The notes beneath the pieces are model-generated. The model ran no database searches. It was not told where the DNA came from and saw nothing but the letters and a program-made list of their open reading frames with translations. Below are positions 10,621-20,039 of a DNA stretch of 64,000 nucleotides, piece by piece. The DNA is from an uncultured Prevotella sp. (GTDB lineage: Bacteria; Bacteroidota; Bacteroidia; Bacteroidales; Bacteroidaceae): NCBI GenBank assembly GCA_905233165.1, contig CAJODL010000001.1:627927-691926 (forward strand), given 5' to 3'. How positions within the stretch are numbered: the first letter of the stretch is position 1; each line of letters begins with the position of its first letter. Made by a program: the position numbers and the translations under genes.

Positions 10621-11289
10621 TTAAAGGGGTACAATCCGATAAACATCCCCTAATAGAATCATTGCCTTGTTGCCCATGTCTTTAGGCTGTTTTATCATGT
10701 ACACTTTGTAGTCTTTACGGTCCTTTTCTTTTATCGTGTTCTTTTGCTCTACAGAGCCTGCAAATTCTACGCTTTGATATTCCTGCATCAGGCTGACCGT
10801 TGATTCGTAAATCTCACTCCCATCAGAAAGATTCCCTTTCTTTTTCCAATTCTTGGGATCAGCCAGTTTACCATTGATGTAGCCCTCTACTATTCCGATT
10901 TTATAGGATCTATATTTAATCCCATTTAGAGATTGCGTTTTTAGAGATGCCAGATATGTCGGCATTCTCGAATTTCTATATTTGTAGCTGCCGGAGGTCT
11001 TGTCATACCAACTGGTCTTCATCTTTCTGTTGGCAAAATCAAGGAATAGAGGAGGAATGTCGTTTTCAATGATTTCCTGCTTCTGGCAGGCAGCCCTCAA
11101 CAAATCCTTGTTTGCCCTTGATGGAGGCGTGTTGCCAACCTTGGTGATAAATCTACATAACTGCATCAGTTTATGATAAAGCTCATTTTGCACAGGCATC
11201 AGTTCGTTTCTCGTCAATCTTGCGTCTTGGGCATTGGTTTGACAAGTAAAGGCTATTAGTAATATGATGATAATGATTCCTTTCTTCAT
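10621..11289 (-). CDS. Secreted hypothetical protein
   Basis: ORF 222 aa; signal peptide MKKGIIIIILLIAFTCQTNAQ. Confidence 0.75.
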   Translation of the reverse strand: MKKGIIIIILLIAFTCQTNAQDARLTRNELMPVQNELYHKLMQLCRFITKVGNTPPSRANKDLLRAACQKQEIIENDIPPLFLDFANRKMKTSWYDKTSGSYKYRNSRMPTYLASLKTQSLNGIKYRSYKIGIVEGYINGKLADPKNWKKKGNLSDGSEIYESTVSLMQEYQSVEFAGSVEQKNTIKEKDRKDYKVYMIKQPKDMGNKAMILLGDVYRIVPL

Positions 11290-11304
11290 ATTCGTCCACT
11301 ATCT

Positions 11305-12141
11305 TTATCGTTTCCGTTTTCCCTCTTGGTAAATATAGTGTCTCAAAACTTCCCCGGAACCTTGCTGCGTAATTTTTATCAAGAAGCATCTTGCATCCTT
11401 TTCTTTGTTGGGAGGGATATATCCACTAAAAACATCAAAATAGTCAACATTAATATTTATATTGTCTGGAGTAGAGTATGTATAATATGCCCGTTCGCTT
11501 TTTATAAGACGATTTTCCTCTCCAAAATATCCTTGTTTTGTATTTATAACACTATGCAGCTCAAATTCCCATGCTCCACCTTGGCTGGATAAATGGCTGA
11601 CATTTTTGTTAATATAGAATTCATATTCATTTGTGGTAATCTGATCCTCTGGTATGAGATACATTCGAAAATCAATACTCCTGATTGATAAGCTATTATA
11701 ATCTTTTCCTCTCCATATAACAGTCATTTCTATAGGGGTGTCCTTTATGCGTTGTTGCAGGTCATCCTCAATGTTTCTTTGCAACATACCCTTAACCTTA
11801 TATACACTGGTTCCGTAATAGTTTTCGATGCTTGTAACTTTAAATACATGAGTGATGCTATGATCCTTCAATATATACTGTTTATACCAATTCAGAAAAC
11901 TGGTCATCTTGATTTCATCCGAATTAAGATAAAATGTGTTGATATCCTTTTGGTATGCTGCTGCGATATCTTCCGGACTTAATTTTTCTATAGGATTATT
12001 CATTTCAGAAATCTTATAGAAAAATTCCCTTACAGCACGCTCTATATCTGCATTCACATTGTATCTGCTTTGGGCAGACAATGCTGTAGGGGGGAATGCA
12101 AGGCATAATAGCAATATGGTAATCCGAATGCTTGGTTTCAT
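11305..12141 (-). CDS. Secreted hypothetical protein, first gene of operon A
   Basis: ORF 278 aa; signal peptide MKPSIRITILLLCLAFPPTALSAQ; -7 element TACATTTG on the minus strand ~55 bp upstream. Confidence 0.75.
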   Translation of the reverse strand: MKPSIRITILLLCLAFPPTALSAQSRYNVNADIERAVREFFYKISEMNNPIEKLSPEDIAAAYQKDINTFYLNSDEIKMTSFLNWYKQYILKDHSITHVFKVTSIENYYGTSVYKVKGMLQRNIEDDLQQRIKDTPIEMTVIWRGKDYNSLSIRSIDFRMYLIPEDQITTNEYEFYINKNVSHLSSQGGAWEFELHSVINTKQGYFGEENRLIKSERAYYTYSTPDNININVDYFDVFSGYIPPNKEKDARCFLIKITQQGSGEVLRHYIYQEGKRKR

Positions 12142-12198
12142 TAGGTTCTGATATTGGGTGTTGCAACCCTATAATTTGCTTATGATTACTTTTAGGTG

Positions 12199-12206
12199 CA
12201 AATGTA
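12199..12206 (-). promoter_or_regulatory. Bacteroidetes-type -7 element (TACATTTG) for operon A
   Basis: TAnnTTTG match with TTTG 18 nt upstream, within sequence shared with operon B promoter. Confidence 0.6.
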
Positions 12207-12311
12207 TTTATTTTTTCTCAAATACAAAAGAAAATACAAAGTTTTTTTTACAAAATGTATCCAAATATACCCAATTATAACCAAAGAGGGTAGGGGAAAG
12301 TATTATACAAA

Positions 12312-12371
12312 TCCTTTCACTACTGTCTAATATGACCGATTAATCAACCCTTATTGGACAGTAGTGAAGGA
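12312..12371. repeat. Inverted repeat (~20-bp arms): TCCTTTCACTACTGTCTAATA / TATTGGACAGTAGTGAAGGA
   Basis: Arms read directly at 12312-12332 and 12352-12371; one mismatch and one indel; lies 10 bp downstream of the 12381-13451 ATPase gene. Confidence 0.85.
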
Positions 12372-12380
12372 TGAATGTGT

Positions 12381-13451
12381 TTAATTACAGTATCTGATAA
12401 TCCATTCTTTAAAGAAAGGGTCTTCTACTTCATATTTTTCCACCTTCATTACATACCCACTTTTCATCAACCTTTTTATTCCACTATATGTAGTGCTACT
12501 TGCCACCATTCTATTCTGTAAGGGGGTATTTCCTCTACAAAGACTCACCATGATGGAACGATCTGTTCGATTGAAATTAAGCCATAGACGTTCAAAATCC
12601 AAATCATGTGTACGCACAATAGTTTCTATAGCCTCTTTTACGACTCCGTCAACAATGCTTTCATAGGTCATCATATCCCATACCTGCGCAGAGAGTTGTT
12701 GAGTGTAGTATGGATGGAGATTAGTAAAAGATAATATCTCCTCTACTATTCCATACAGTTTTTCTGGTTCTTTTATCGGTAAACGTGTGGCAACATATTC
12801 CCTGAAATCATCATAGGGTATCTTATTAAGATGCATCAGCTTTCCAAAATGGTAGAAAGGGGACTTCTTTCGTTCAAATATCTCTGTCATCATTGATTCC
12901 TGACTTCCCAAGAGCACATAATTAAGATTTTCCTGGGTTTGCATGATGGAACGCAATTGCTTATCCAGCCCTTTACGTATATTCAGGATTTCCTGAAATT
13001 CATCAAATACCACGATTATCCGATTTCCTTCTGTACTAACTTTTTCTATTAACGACATTGCATCTTCAAGCAGTACGATGCTGTCCATCACAGGTTGGAA
13101 AGAAACATCAATGCCATTTGTAACAGGGTTTGTTGAAATTGTTGGTACAATGCGGAAATGAGACATCAAATGTTTGATTCGCTCCAATGGATATAGACGG
13201 AAAAGTTCACGTAATAGTTTGGACGCAAAATCATCGACACTCAGTATATTCTGCATATTCAAAGAAATACACGGACGACCTGCCGTTTTGACTGCTTTTG
13301 CAACAAGACTTGACTTGCCAAACCTTCGTGGACTGATTAGTACCAGATGGTTCTCACTATTCAGCGTCCACATAACCTCTTTAAGTTCTTCGTTTCTGTC
13401 GGTAAAGAACTCATCATCAACGAGCACTCCAAACTTGAATGGATTTTTCAT
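12381..13451 (-). CDS. AAA ATPase of the archaeal-type ATPase_2 family
   Basis: ORF 356 aa; NHLVLISPRRFGKSSL Walker A, RIIVVFDEFQEI Walker B; own promoter TATCTTTG at 13478-13485 (minus). Confidence 0.8.
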   Translation of the reverse strand: MKNPFKFGVLVDDEFFTDRNEELKEVMWTLNSENHLVLISPRRFGKSSLVAKAVKTAGRPCISLNMQNILSVDDFASKLLRELFRLYPLERIKHLMSHFRIVPTISTNPVTNGIDVSFQPVMDSIVLLEDAMSLIEKVSTEGNRIIVVFDEFQEILNIRKGLDKQLRSIMQTQENLNYVLLGSQESMMTEIFERKKSPFYHFGKLMHLNKIPYDDFREYVATRLPIKEPEKLYGIVEEILSFTNLHPYYTQQLSAQVWDMMTYESIVDGVVKEAIETIVRTHDLDFERLWLNFNRTDRSIMVSLCRGNTPLQNRMVASSTTYSGIKRLMKSGYVMKVEKYEVEDPFFKEWIIRYCN

Positions 13452-13749
13452 ATCATTCCTTTTTGATGTTTTCGGTGCAAAGATACAACTTTAATTTGAA
13501 ACTGTCAGATGAATTGATAAAATTATGCGAAAAATTTCGCAACGAAGAATTTCGCAATGATAAAAACATCCCGTTTCCCCCTTATTGTGACCTATAAAGA
13601 AGTCAAGAGAACAACAATCTTAATTACAGTTCTTCTCTCTATAGTTTTAACCTGTCACCTGTCAGATATCGCCTAAACAAAATCCAATTTACGCAAATGA
13701 TTTGGGGAATAACTGGTAAATTCTCTAGAGAATCTATCGACTGCATCGT

Positions 13750-13869
13750 ATAGGAAAATCTGCTATCGTTTCCAATGATGATGATTGTTGGGGCGCTATT
13801 AATAGCGAAAACAAATTGATATATCCCTTTGAATATGGTTGGGAAGAACTATATGATAAGTTATATTGA
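13750..13869 (+). pseudogene. C-terminal remnant of a WG-repeat protein
   Basis: Translation IGKSAIVSNDDDCWGAINSENKLIYPFEYGWEELYDKLY* resembles WG_beta_rep pattern; in-frame stops just upstream. Confidence 0.55.
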
Positions 13870-14018
13870 AGTAATTAAACGATGAACCGAATGTTAATGT
13901 TTACTTAACATTTTTTTTCAGGTTTATTTTTATCTCACTGGTAGCTATCAGCATAAATGGACAGCCACCAAAAAGAAATTTTATAAAAAGAACTTTACAT
14001 ACAACTCTATGCCAGACT

Positions 14019-16352
14019 TTACAATTCCGTCATTTGCTTCTCTCCTGTGAATATCATTTGGATGAAAATTCCCCAGAACATAGCTATGAATGAGAACATT
14101 ATTAGGAAATCACGCATGAAGAAAATTTTATATCCAAATATAGTGATTTTCTCGACAATTTTATGACCATCTTTTGTTGCTTCTCGCAGATTATCTACCT
14201 TTTTTATGTCTGGAATATCGTTGGGATCATTAATATCATTTAATCTGTTTATGATAGCCTTTCCATAGCTTACCCATTGGCTGTCATTTAATATTTCTTC
14301 ATTGGAGTTGCTGCAGTAAGCAATAGTATCAACAATATACGATTTTCCATTGACGTCTTGTTGAACATGTTGGTCGTAGTAATCACCAATATAGCTACCT
14401 CTCTCTAAGAATTTCTCTCCTAAAAAGTTAATAACAACCACTCCAACTAATAATGAAATGCAGTAGCTGATTATCAGGAATTCAACCCCCCTAAAGATTT
14501 TTCTTAAATTATTGCTTGCAGGCATAATCCTGTTGATCTCGTACATAATAAACATGAAGACCACCATGGAAATAGCTATAGCAGTATGCCACCTTGGACT
14601 TGAGTCAAAAAATGACACATATATATCAAATCCTAAAGACATTGTTAACCAACCAGCAGTAATAGCGGCAACCAACCTCGGAAACAAAAGATGGAGACTT
14701 GAAATAGGATGTAAAGCAGGAAGCCCCAATTTAGGTGTCTTTATTGATATATAAAATAGAGCGGATAATATAAAGAAAAACCAAATTGGAGCCCATTCCC
14801 CCCATTCTCCCCATTCCTTACCTATTACTGTATTGAACACCCCAATACATATTGCATAAAAGGATAAAAATGAGAATATTATATATGTTCTCTTAAAAAC
14901 GGTTGCTCTTCTTTTTCTTATGATTAAGTCTTCCTTTGATGCATTATTCCATATCGAATATATTGTTGGTGGGCAGATAATAGCTACTATTCCTATAGTA
15001 ACGAAGTAAATGATATTGTCTGAAAAAGTCTCATTCAAATCATTCAAAACATTCAGATCTATTAAACGTAGCAGCCAAAATAGTAAAATAAATACAATGC
15101 ATGAAACTATAATAAAATTCAAGCCTTTAAAGAAATGCAAATGAATAACGTCATTAAAATCATAACGCTTAAGAAACCATCGAGAAATAAGCTCCCTGTT
15201 TCTATCATTGGTGGCTACCAATGAAACTGATATATTGTCCTTACTATTATTAATTTTGAAGTATTCAATTAGAGTGTCAGTATTGCAGATGTGTTTTTTT
15301 CCAGAATCTTTTTCTTTCATTGTGAAGCATACACGCCTCATCTCCTCCTCAGGTTCAGAAAACCACAAGTTTCTGTCATATTCAAAGTCTTTTTCTGCTT
15401 GAGGATTCATAATATCTTGCACCCATAAATCCTCAGCTTTAACAAGTTCATTTGCATACAAGACTTTTATAGACTCTTTTCTCTGTTCAATTTCATCCTC
15501 ACTAACATTATCTTTTCTCTGTTCAATTTCATCTATAGCCTCTCTCGTCAGCTTTCTATAATAGTAGTACTCACACTTGTGCATTAATGCAGAGAAATAG
15601 AAGTTTGACATCAACCCCGAATACATCTGATCATAATACCGACTATTTTGGAAAACATCAGAATGTTTCAAATCGAACATGAAATCTAATAGCAATTTGC
15701 GTAAGAAACCAACGATATCTTTTCTTTTGTCCTCTTCTTCATAAAGATAAATGCTTTTGCCGTTTGTCTTTGTCAAGTTCATGAGCCATAAAGTCGAATA
15801 AGAATGAAGTATGTCAACTGCATCTTGCAAAGATTCATACAACCCTTGTTTAATTCGATTTATAATTATACCCCCTTGTGTGTTATCTTCTAATGGAAAA
15901 CGGCTCCTGATAAGTTGTTCTAAGAAACGTCCCCCAGAACTGCCATCTTGCTTATTGTCATCGGATGTGATTTTTAAAGGAAATTTTGTGTAATATAGTT
16001 CTTTAATTGTTTCGGTTAATTTGTCTGTGGCATCATTTCTATATGGCAATTCAAATATCACCTCTTCCATATGTGCCATATTCATTCCTTTAGTTGTGCC
16101 ACCGTTTTTTTCCCTAATTTCTTCGACACTATATCCATATATTGATTCTTCCTCTACCTTATATACACTATAGTGTAATCTGAAGCGTACTGAATTTGAG
16201 GTGATAGTAACGCTTACGGGATATTTGGGTGACATAAGATTGTCTTCGGAGGGGCCGAAATATGCAGGCAAATCTACATAATCGTATATTGCTACTCCAT
16301 CGTTAACTTTTGATATGCTCTGATTTAAACGAAAGAATCTGCCGTTATTCAT
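14019..16352 (-). CDS. Large multi-pass membrane protein, hypothetical, last gene of operon B
   Basis: ORF 777 aa; soluble N-terminal half, ~8 hydrophobic segments in C-terminal half; 4-bp gap to upstream gene. Confidence 0.75.
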   Translation of the reverse strand: MNNGRFFRLNQSISKVNDGVAIYDYVDLPAYFGPSEDNLMSPKYPVSVTITSNSVRFRLHYSVYKVEEESIYGYSVEEIREKNGGTTKGMNMAHMEEVIFELPYRNDATDKLTETIKELYYTKFPLKITSDDNKQDGSSGGRFLEQLIRSRFPLEDNTQGGIIINRIKQGLYESLQDAVDILHSYSTLWLMNLTKTNGKSIYLYEEEDKRKDIVGFLRKLLLDFMFDLKHSDVFQNSRYYDQMYSGLMSNFYFSALMHKCEYYYYRKLTREAIDEIEQRKDNVSEDEIEQRKESIKVLYANELVKAEDLWVQDIMNPQAEKDFEYDRNLWFSEPEEEMRRVCFTMKEKDSGKKHICNTDTLIEYFKINNSKDNISVSLVATNDRNRELISRWFLKRYDFNDVIHLHFFKGLNFIIVSCIVFILLFWLLRLIDLNVLNDLNETFSDNIIYFVTIGIVAIICPPTIYSIWNNASKEDLIIRKRRATVFKRTYIIFSFLSFYAICIGVFNTVIGKEWGEWGEWAPIWFFFILSALFYISIKTPKLGLPALHPISSLHLLFPRLVAAITAGWLTMSLGFDIYVSFFDSSPRWHTAIAISMVVFMFIMYEINRIMPASNNLRKIFRGVEFLIISYCISLLVGVVVINFLGEKFLERGSYIGDYYDQHVQQDVNGKSYIVDTIAYCSNSNEEILNDSQWVSYGKAIINRLNDINDPNDIPDIKKVDNLREATKDGHKIVEKITIFGYKIFFMRDFLIMFSFIAMFWGIFIQMIFTGEKQMTEL

Positions 16353-16356
16353 AATC

Positions 16357-18858
16357 TTATTGCATCTTTAAAGTTTTGATATAGCTCTCAATGTGAGCAA
16401 CCATATTTTGATATTCTTCTGTTGAGACTTTGTCTACATAATTAGCAACATTGTTTTGAGCATCAAACTGTCCCTTAAAATAGTTATATTCTTCCCACAT
16501 TTCAGGCCACTGACGTATAGTACCAAAAGCTGTTAAATGAACTAATTGTGTTAAATGCTCTAACATTCCTCCCAAATTTACATTCTTACTAATAAAATCC
16601 GTGACAAGTACAGAGCCTTTTGTGTTAAAAATACTATCATCTTCAGGAATGTCAACATCCGCTAACATCTTTCGATAGTGATATTGGAGGCTCAATACCT
16701 CTTGATATTTTTTATTAGCATTTTTCCTTACAGCTCCCTTTACAGGATTGAAAATAGACTCAACTATCTTATATATTTCCTTTGGAGAAAGTTTTAGTAT
16801 ACCTGAGTGCTCCAACCGGTTTTCCATCAGTTTTATAAGGTTATATAGAAATAGTTGTGGAGTATTAGTCGGACATGCTCCGATAGCTATTTGCCAATAA
16901 TCTTCTATTTGGTTCAATCCTTCTGCAAGCAGACGCTCATAAATAGCCGATGAATATGCCGAAATAAATAGGAAGAAGAATTTTCCGTTAGGTCCCATAC
17001 CTAATTTATATTTATCATCTCCAACCTTTGTATGCTTACTTATATCTTCTAATAGTTGATATCCGTAATGATTTCCAGTAGGATCTGTTAAAAGGTAGTC
17101 AAGTAAGATGATATCATATTTTTTTAATCGTAAGGCTTCCTCTGCTTCCTTTTCAGTTTCTGCATATTCTATTATAAATGGGCTATGCTCTATTGCATGC
17201 ATTTGAAATTCTGATTTGTTTAATAATTGATTTTCAAAATCTTTTTTCTTTTCATCATTCCATTTTTGGGGAAAAATAATCTTTATTCCCCTATATACTG
17301 TGTTTAGTTTAAAATCAATTGAACTTATTTCCTCTTCAATTAATTTAATTTCTTTGTTTGCAACTACACCTGTGTAGATAAGTTTGTAGATAAGTTTTTC
17401 TACGTTACTATTTGAATTATTCGTTTTCGTTAACTCTTGCAGTTCCAATGAAAAATTTTTAATATTTGTGTCGCTTTTGTTACGTCCATTAACCTCAGAA
17501 ATTTTCTCTTGCAGGCGTGTTTGTATATGTTTTATCTCTGATTCTTGTACACCCTCATATAATTGTATGTTTAGAAGAAAACATTTCTTTTCTTCACATA
17601 CCTCTATATCCGTTGTACCTAAATCAGCTTCATTAATCCATGAATGTTTTTTTCTTGTTATATTGCCCCATATTGTGGCGACAAAAGCTTTTAATAGTTT
17701 ATTCAGTTTTAGTGGTTTAGAAAGATCGATAATTTTATCTTTAATTTCTGAAGCCTTATCTATTGAAAAACATTTAATATTTACTCTGTCTGAAAGTTCT
17801 GATGTCTTTTCGAATGACATCGGTAAATATGAAACATTTTCGGTAGTAATATCAACGTCGTTTGCAGTGGAGTTAATTAAAGAACGAATTTCTGTAAGTT
17901 TTTGTTCGTTTATAGGACTTTTAAATTCAAGATATAAATCATCACCCTTGACTATATTCATCTGATTAAAGTGTCTATCAGGGATGATGCTTCCTGTGTT
18001 TGAGTTTTCATTAAGTTTAAATTGTTTTTGTAGAAGATTTTTTATAATGGTTAGTTTACAATTCCACTGATGAGGGGCGTTTTCTTTTAAGTCATTAGCC
18101 ATAGCTTGTACAGCCTTATCGTCAACCAACAAAATACGCCATTTCTTACTCTTTATTCGTTCAATTATAGGAGTCTCAGTTAAATATTCTTGTTCTATCA
18201 ACTGTCGTATAACACTTTCTGAATGGAAAATGAAGGGTGAAACAGCCACAGCATGGGAACCCGCTAAATACGCTTGAGACGCAAGTCGAGCATTTAAGTC
18301 TGCGTATTCTTTAGCAACAGAAAGATTATATAGATGCTTTTGATAATTTCTATATATACTTTCTACTGCCTCATAAAAAACCTTTTCTATTTTTTCTTTA
18401 TCACTATATAGCGGAACGAGGTAGTTCCAGATGCTATTATCCATTATTTGAAATGAACGGGGAACAGAATTTGGCAAACTTTCACCATCATACATACTCT
18501 TAACAAAAAAATCTGTTAACACTAAATGTAAGATAGGTATATAGACTTTATTTTTATCATCAGTCTTTTTTAGGACAAAATCTGTTTGAGCAAAACTATT
18601 TACGTTGCCACTAGATGCATATCCTGTCAATATATCTTTTGGCGTGTGAAGAATCAATCGTATAAGGTTACCTTTTTCTTCATCTAATTTTTTATCCTCA
18701 TTCCATAGCGGAGTTTTACTATCTTTATTTAAATAACGAAAAAGAAAATCAAAAAAGAAAATTTTCTCATTATTAGAGTTCACGACATTATAAGAAAAAG
18801 TTTTGTTTTCGTCATTATCTCTTTTTATAATCAGTTTTGCTTCTAAATAATTACTCAT
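16357..18858 (-). CDS. Response-regulator-like protein with apparently split REC domain
   Basis: ORF 833 aa; KKWRILLVDD (REC beta1-like), and ~340 aa later EYAETEKEAEEALRLKKYDIILLDYLL (beta2-alpha2-beta3, phosphoacceptor Asp-like) plus FFFLFISAYSS (beta4). Confidence 0.65.
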   Translation of the reverse strand: MSNYLEAKLIIKRDNDENKTFSYNVVNSNNEKIFFFDFLFRYLNKDSKTPLWNEDKKLDEEKGNLIRLILHTPKDILTGYASSGNVNSFAQTDFVLKKTDDKNKVYIPILHLVLTDFFVKSMYDGESLPNSVPRSFQIMDNSIWNYLVPLYSDKEKIEKVFYEAVESIYRNYQKHLYNLSVAKEYADLNARLASQAYLAGSHAVAVSPFIFHSESVIRQLIEQEYLTETPIIERIKSKKWRILLVDDKAVQAMANDLKENAPHQWNCKLTIIKNLLQKQFKLNENSNTGSIIPDRHFNQMNIVKGDDLYLEFKSPINEQKLTEIRSLINSTANDVDITTENVSYLPMSFEKTSELSDRVNIKCFSIDKASEIKDKIIDLSKPLKLNKLLKAFVATIWGNITRKKHSWINEADLGTTDIEVCEEKKCFLLNIQLYEGVQESEIKHIQTRLQEKISEVNGRNKSDTNIKNFSLELQELTKTNNSNSNVEKLIYKLIYTGVVANKEIKLIEEEISSIDFKLNTVYRGIKIIFPQKWNDEKKKDFENQLLNKSEFQMHAIEHSPFIIEYAETEKEAEEALRLKKYDIILLDYLLTDPTGNHYGYQLLEDISKHTKVGDDKYKLGMGPNGKFFFLFISAYSSAIYERLLAEGLNQIEDYWQIAIGACPTNTPQLFLYNLIKLMENRLEHSGILKLSPKEIYKIVESIFNPVKGAVRKNANKKYQEVLSLQYHYRKMLADVDIPEDDSIFNTKGSVLVTDFISKNVNLGGMLEHLTQLVHLTAFGTIRQWPEMWEEYNYFKGQFDAQNNVANYVDKVSTEEYQNMVAHIESYIKTLKMQ

Positions 18859-18869
18859 GATAAAGTGAT

Positions 18870-20039
18870 TTAATTATTCGTTTCTCCAAGTTCAATATTT
18901 TTTATTTCATCATTAAGAATAGAAATTAATCTTAAATACTCTATATCTTGTTTACCTTCTTGAAGAGATTTTTCATCAAGGTTGGAAATGATGTTTGTTA
19001 TGTTTTTGAACTTGTCATCAGATAATATTTTAACTTTTATTTCACTTAGGTTTCCTTTAATAGCCAGTTCATATAAATCAAAGAGTAGTCCACGAGTTGT
19101 TAATTTGGATTCTACATAATCAAGGAGATCTTTAGATGTTTGTCCGGCATCTTTAAGAATTTCACCAAATTCACCTGTATGTTGAAATAGGGCAATGGTT
19201 CTTACTGTTGTTTGGCTATCTAACCTTGGATAATCCAATACTCCAGAAATCTCGTTGCATTTAATGTCTTTATCATGAAGGATTAGATAAAGCTTCTCCG
19301 CATCTTCATTTAATGTTAGAAATTGTGTGGATAAAGCATCTATCCAAGCGTTATCTAACCATTTTTTATTTTCTTCATCTTTTACTGGAGAACCTTCCTC
19401 AATTGGCCAAACGGCATATACGACCACGTCGTCACTGAAATCATTCAAACGATAATACGAAAACCTGTGATAAATCCATGGAGCAGGTGGAGTTTCTCTA
19501 TCTTTAGTCAAATAAACATTAAATTTTTCTTGTTGTCCCTCATTCTTTAAGTTATCAGCTATCCATTGTGAACCTTTTGTTCGCATGAAATCTATTTTGA
19601 TTGACTCTTCATCACATTTCTTATATTTATCAAACAAATCCATATACAATTGAGAATCCTCTAACTTGTTTAAATCCATTAGAATCTTAAGTGTCTTAAT
19701 CCATTTATATTCATTATCTTTGTTTATTTTTTTTGAAGTTAGATCTTTGTCTATTATTTCTTTGTATTTTGAGACAAATGCTTCCAATTCTTTGTATGCA
19801 TCATTTATTATAGGTCGTATTTTTCCCTCTATTTCGTCCTTACCTTCATTCTTAATGTATGAAGGAAGTTCTTTTAAAACATCTTTCGCATTGATATTAT
19901 CTTTAATATCATTCCAAAAATAGTCACATAACTTCTTATCACTCATAGGAAATGGTGTTGAAGACTTTGGGTTAAACAGAACATCGTCCCTAAATGGACT
20001 ATTAAAGTAAGTTGAAAAGACGATAACTTTTTTACTCAT
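18870..20039 (-). CDS. Hypothetical protein encoded between histidine kinase and response regulator
   Basis: ORF 389 aa; overlaps HK gene by 8 bp; no family recognised. Confidence 0.75.
   Translation of the reverse strand: MSKKVIVFSTYFNSPFRDDVLFNPKSSTPFPMSDKKLCDYFWNDIKDNINAKDVLKELPSYIKNEGKDEIEGKIRPIINDAYKELEAFVSKYKEIIDKDLTSKKINKDNEYKWIKTLKILMDLNKLEDSQLYMDLFDKYKKCDEESIKIDFMRTKGSQWIADNLKNEGQQEKFNVYLTKDRETPPAPWIYHRFSYYRLNDFSDDVVVYAVWPIEEGSPVKDEENKKWLDNAWIDALSTQFLTLNEDAEKLYLILHDKDIKCNEISGVLDYPRLDSQTTVRTIALFQHTGEFGEILKDAGQTSKDLLDYVESKLTTRGLLFDLYELAIKGNLSEIKVKILSDDKFKNITNIISNLDEKSLQEGKQDIEYLRLISILNDEIKNIELGETNN

Noticed and set aside
17468-17965. 165-aa plus-strand ORF opposite the response-regulator-like gene
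   Set aside because: Antisense to a supported CDS in a tightly packed operon; no promoter or homology signal.
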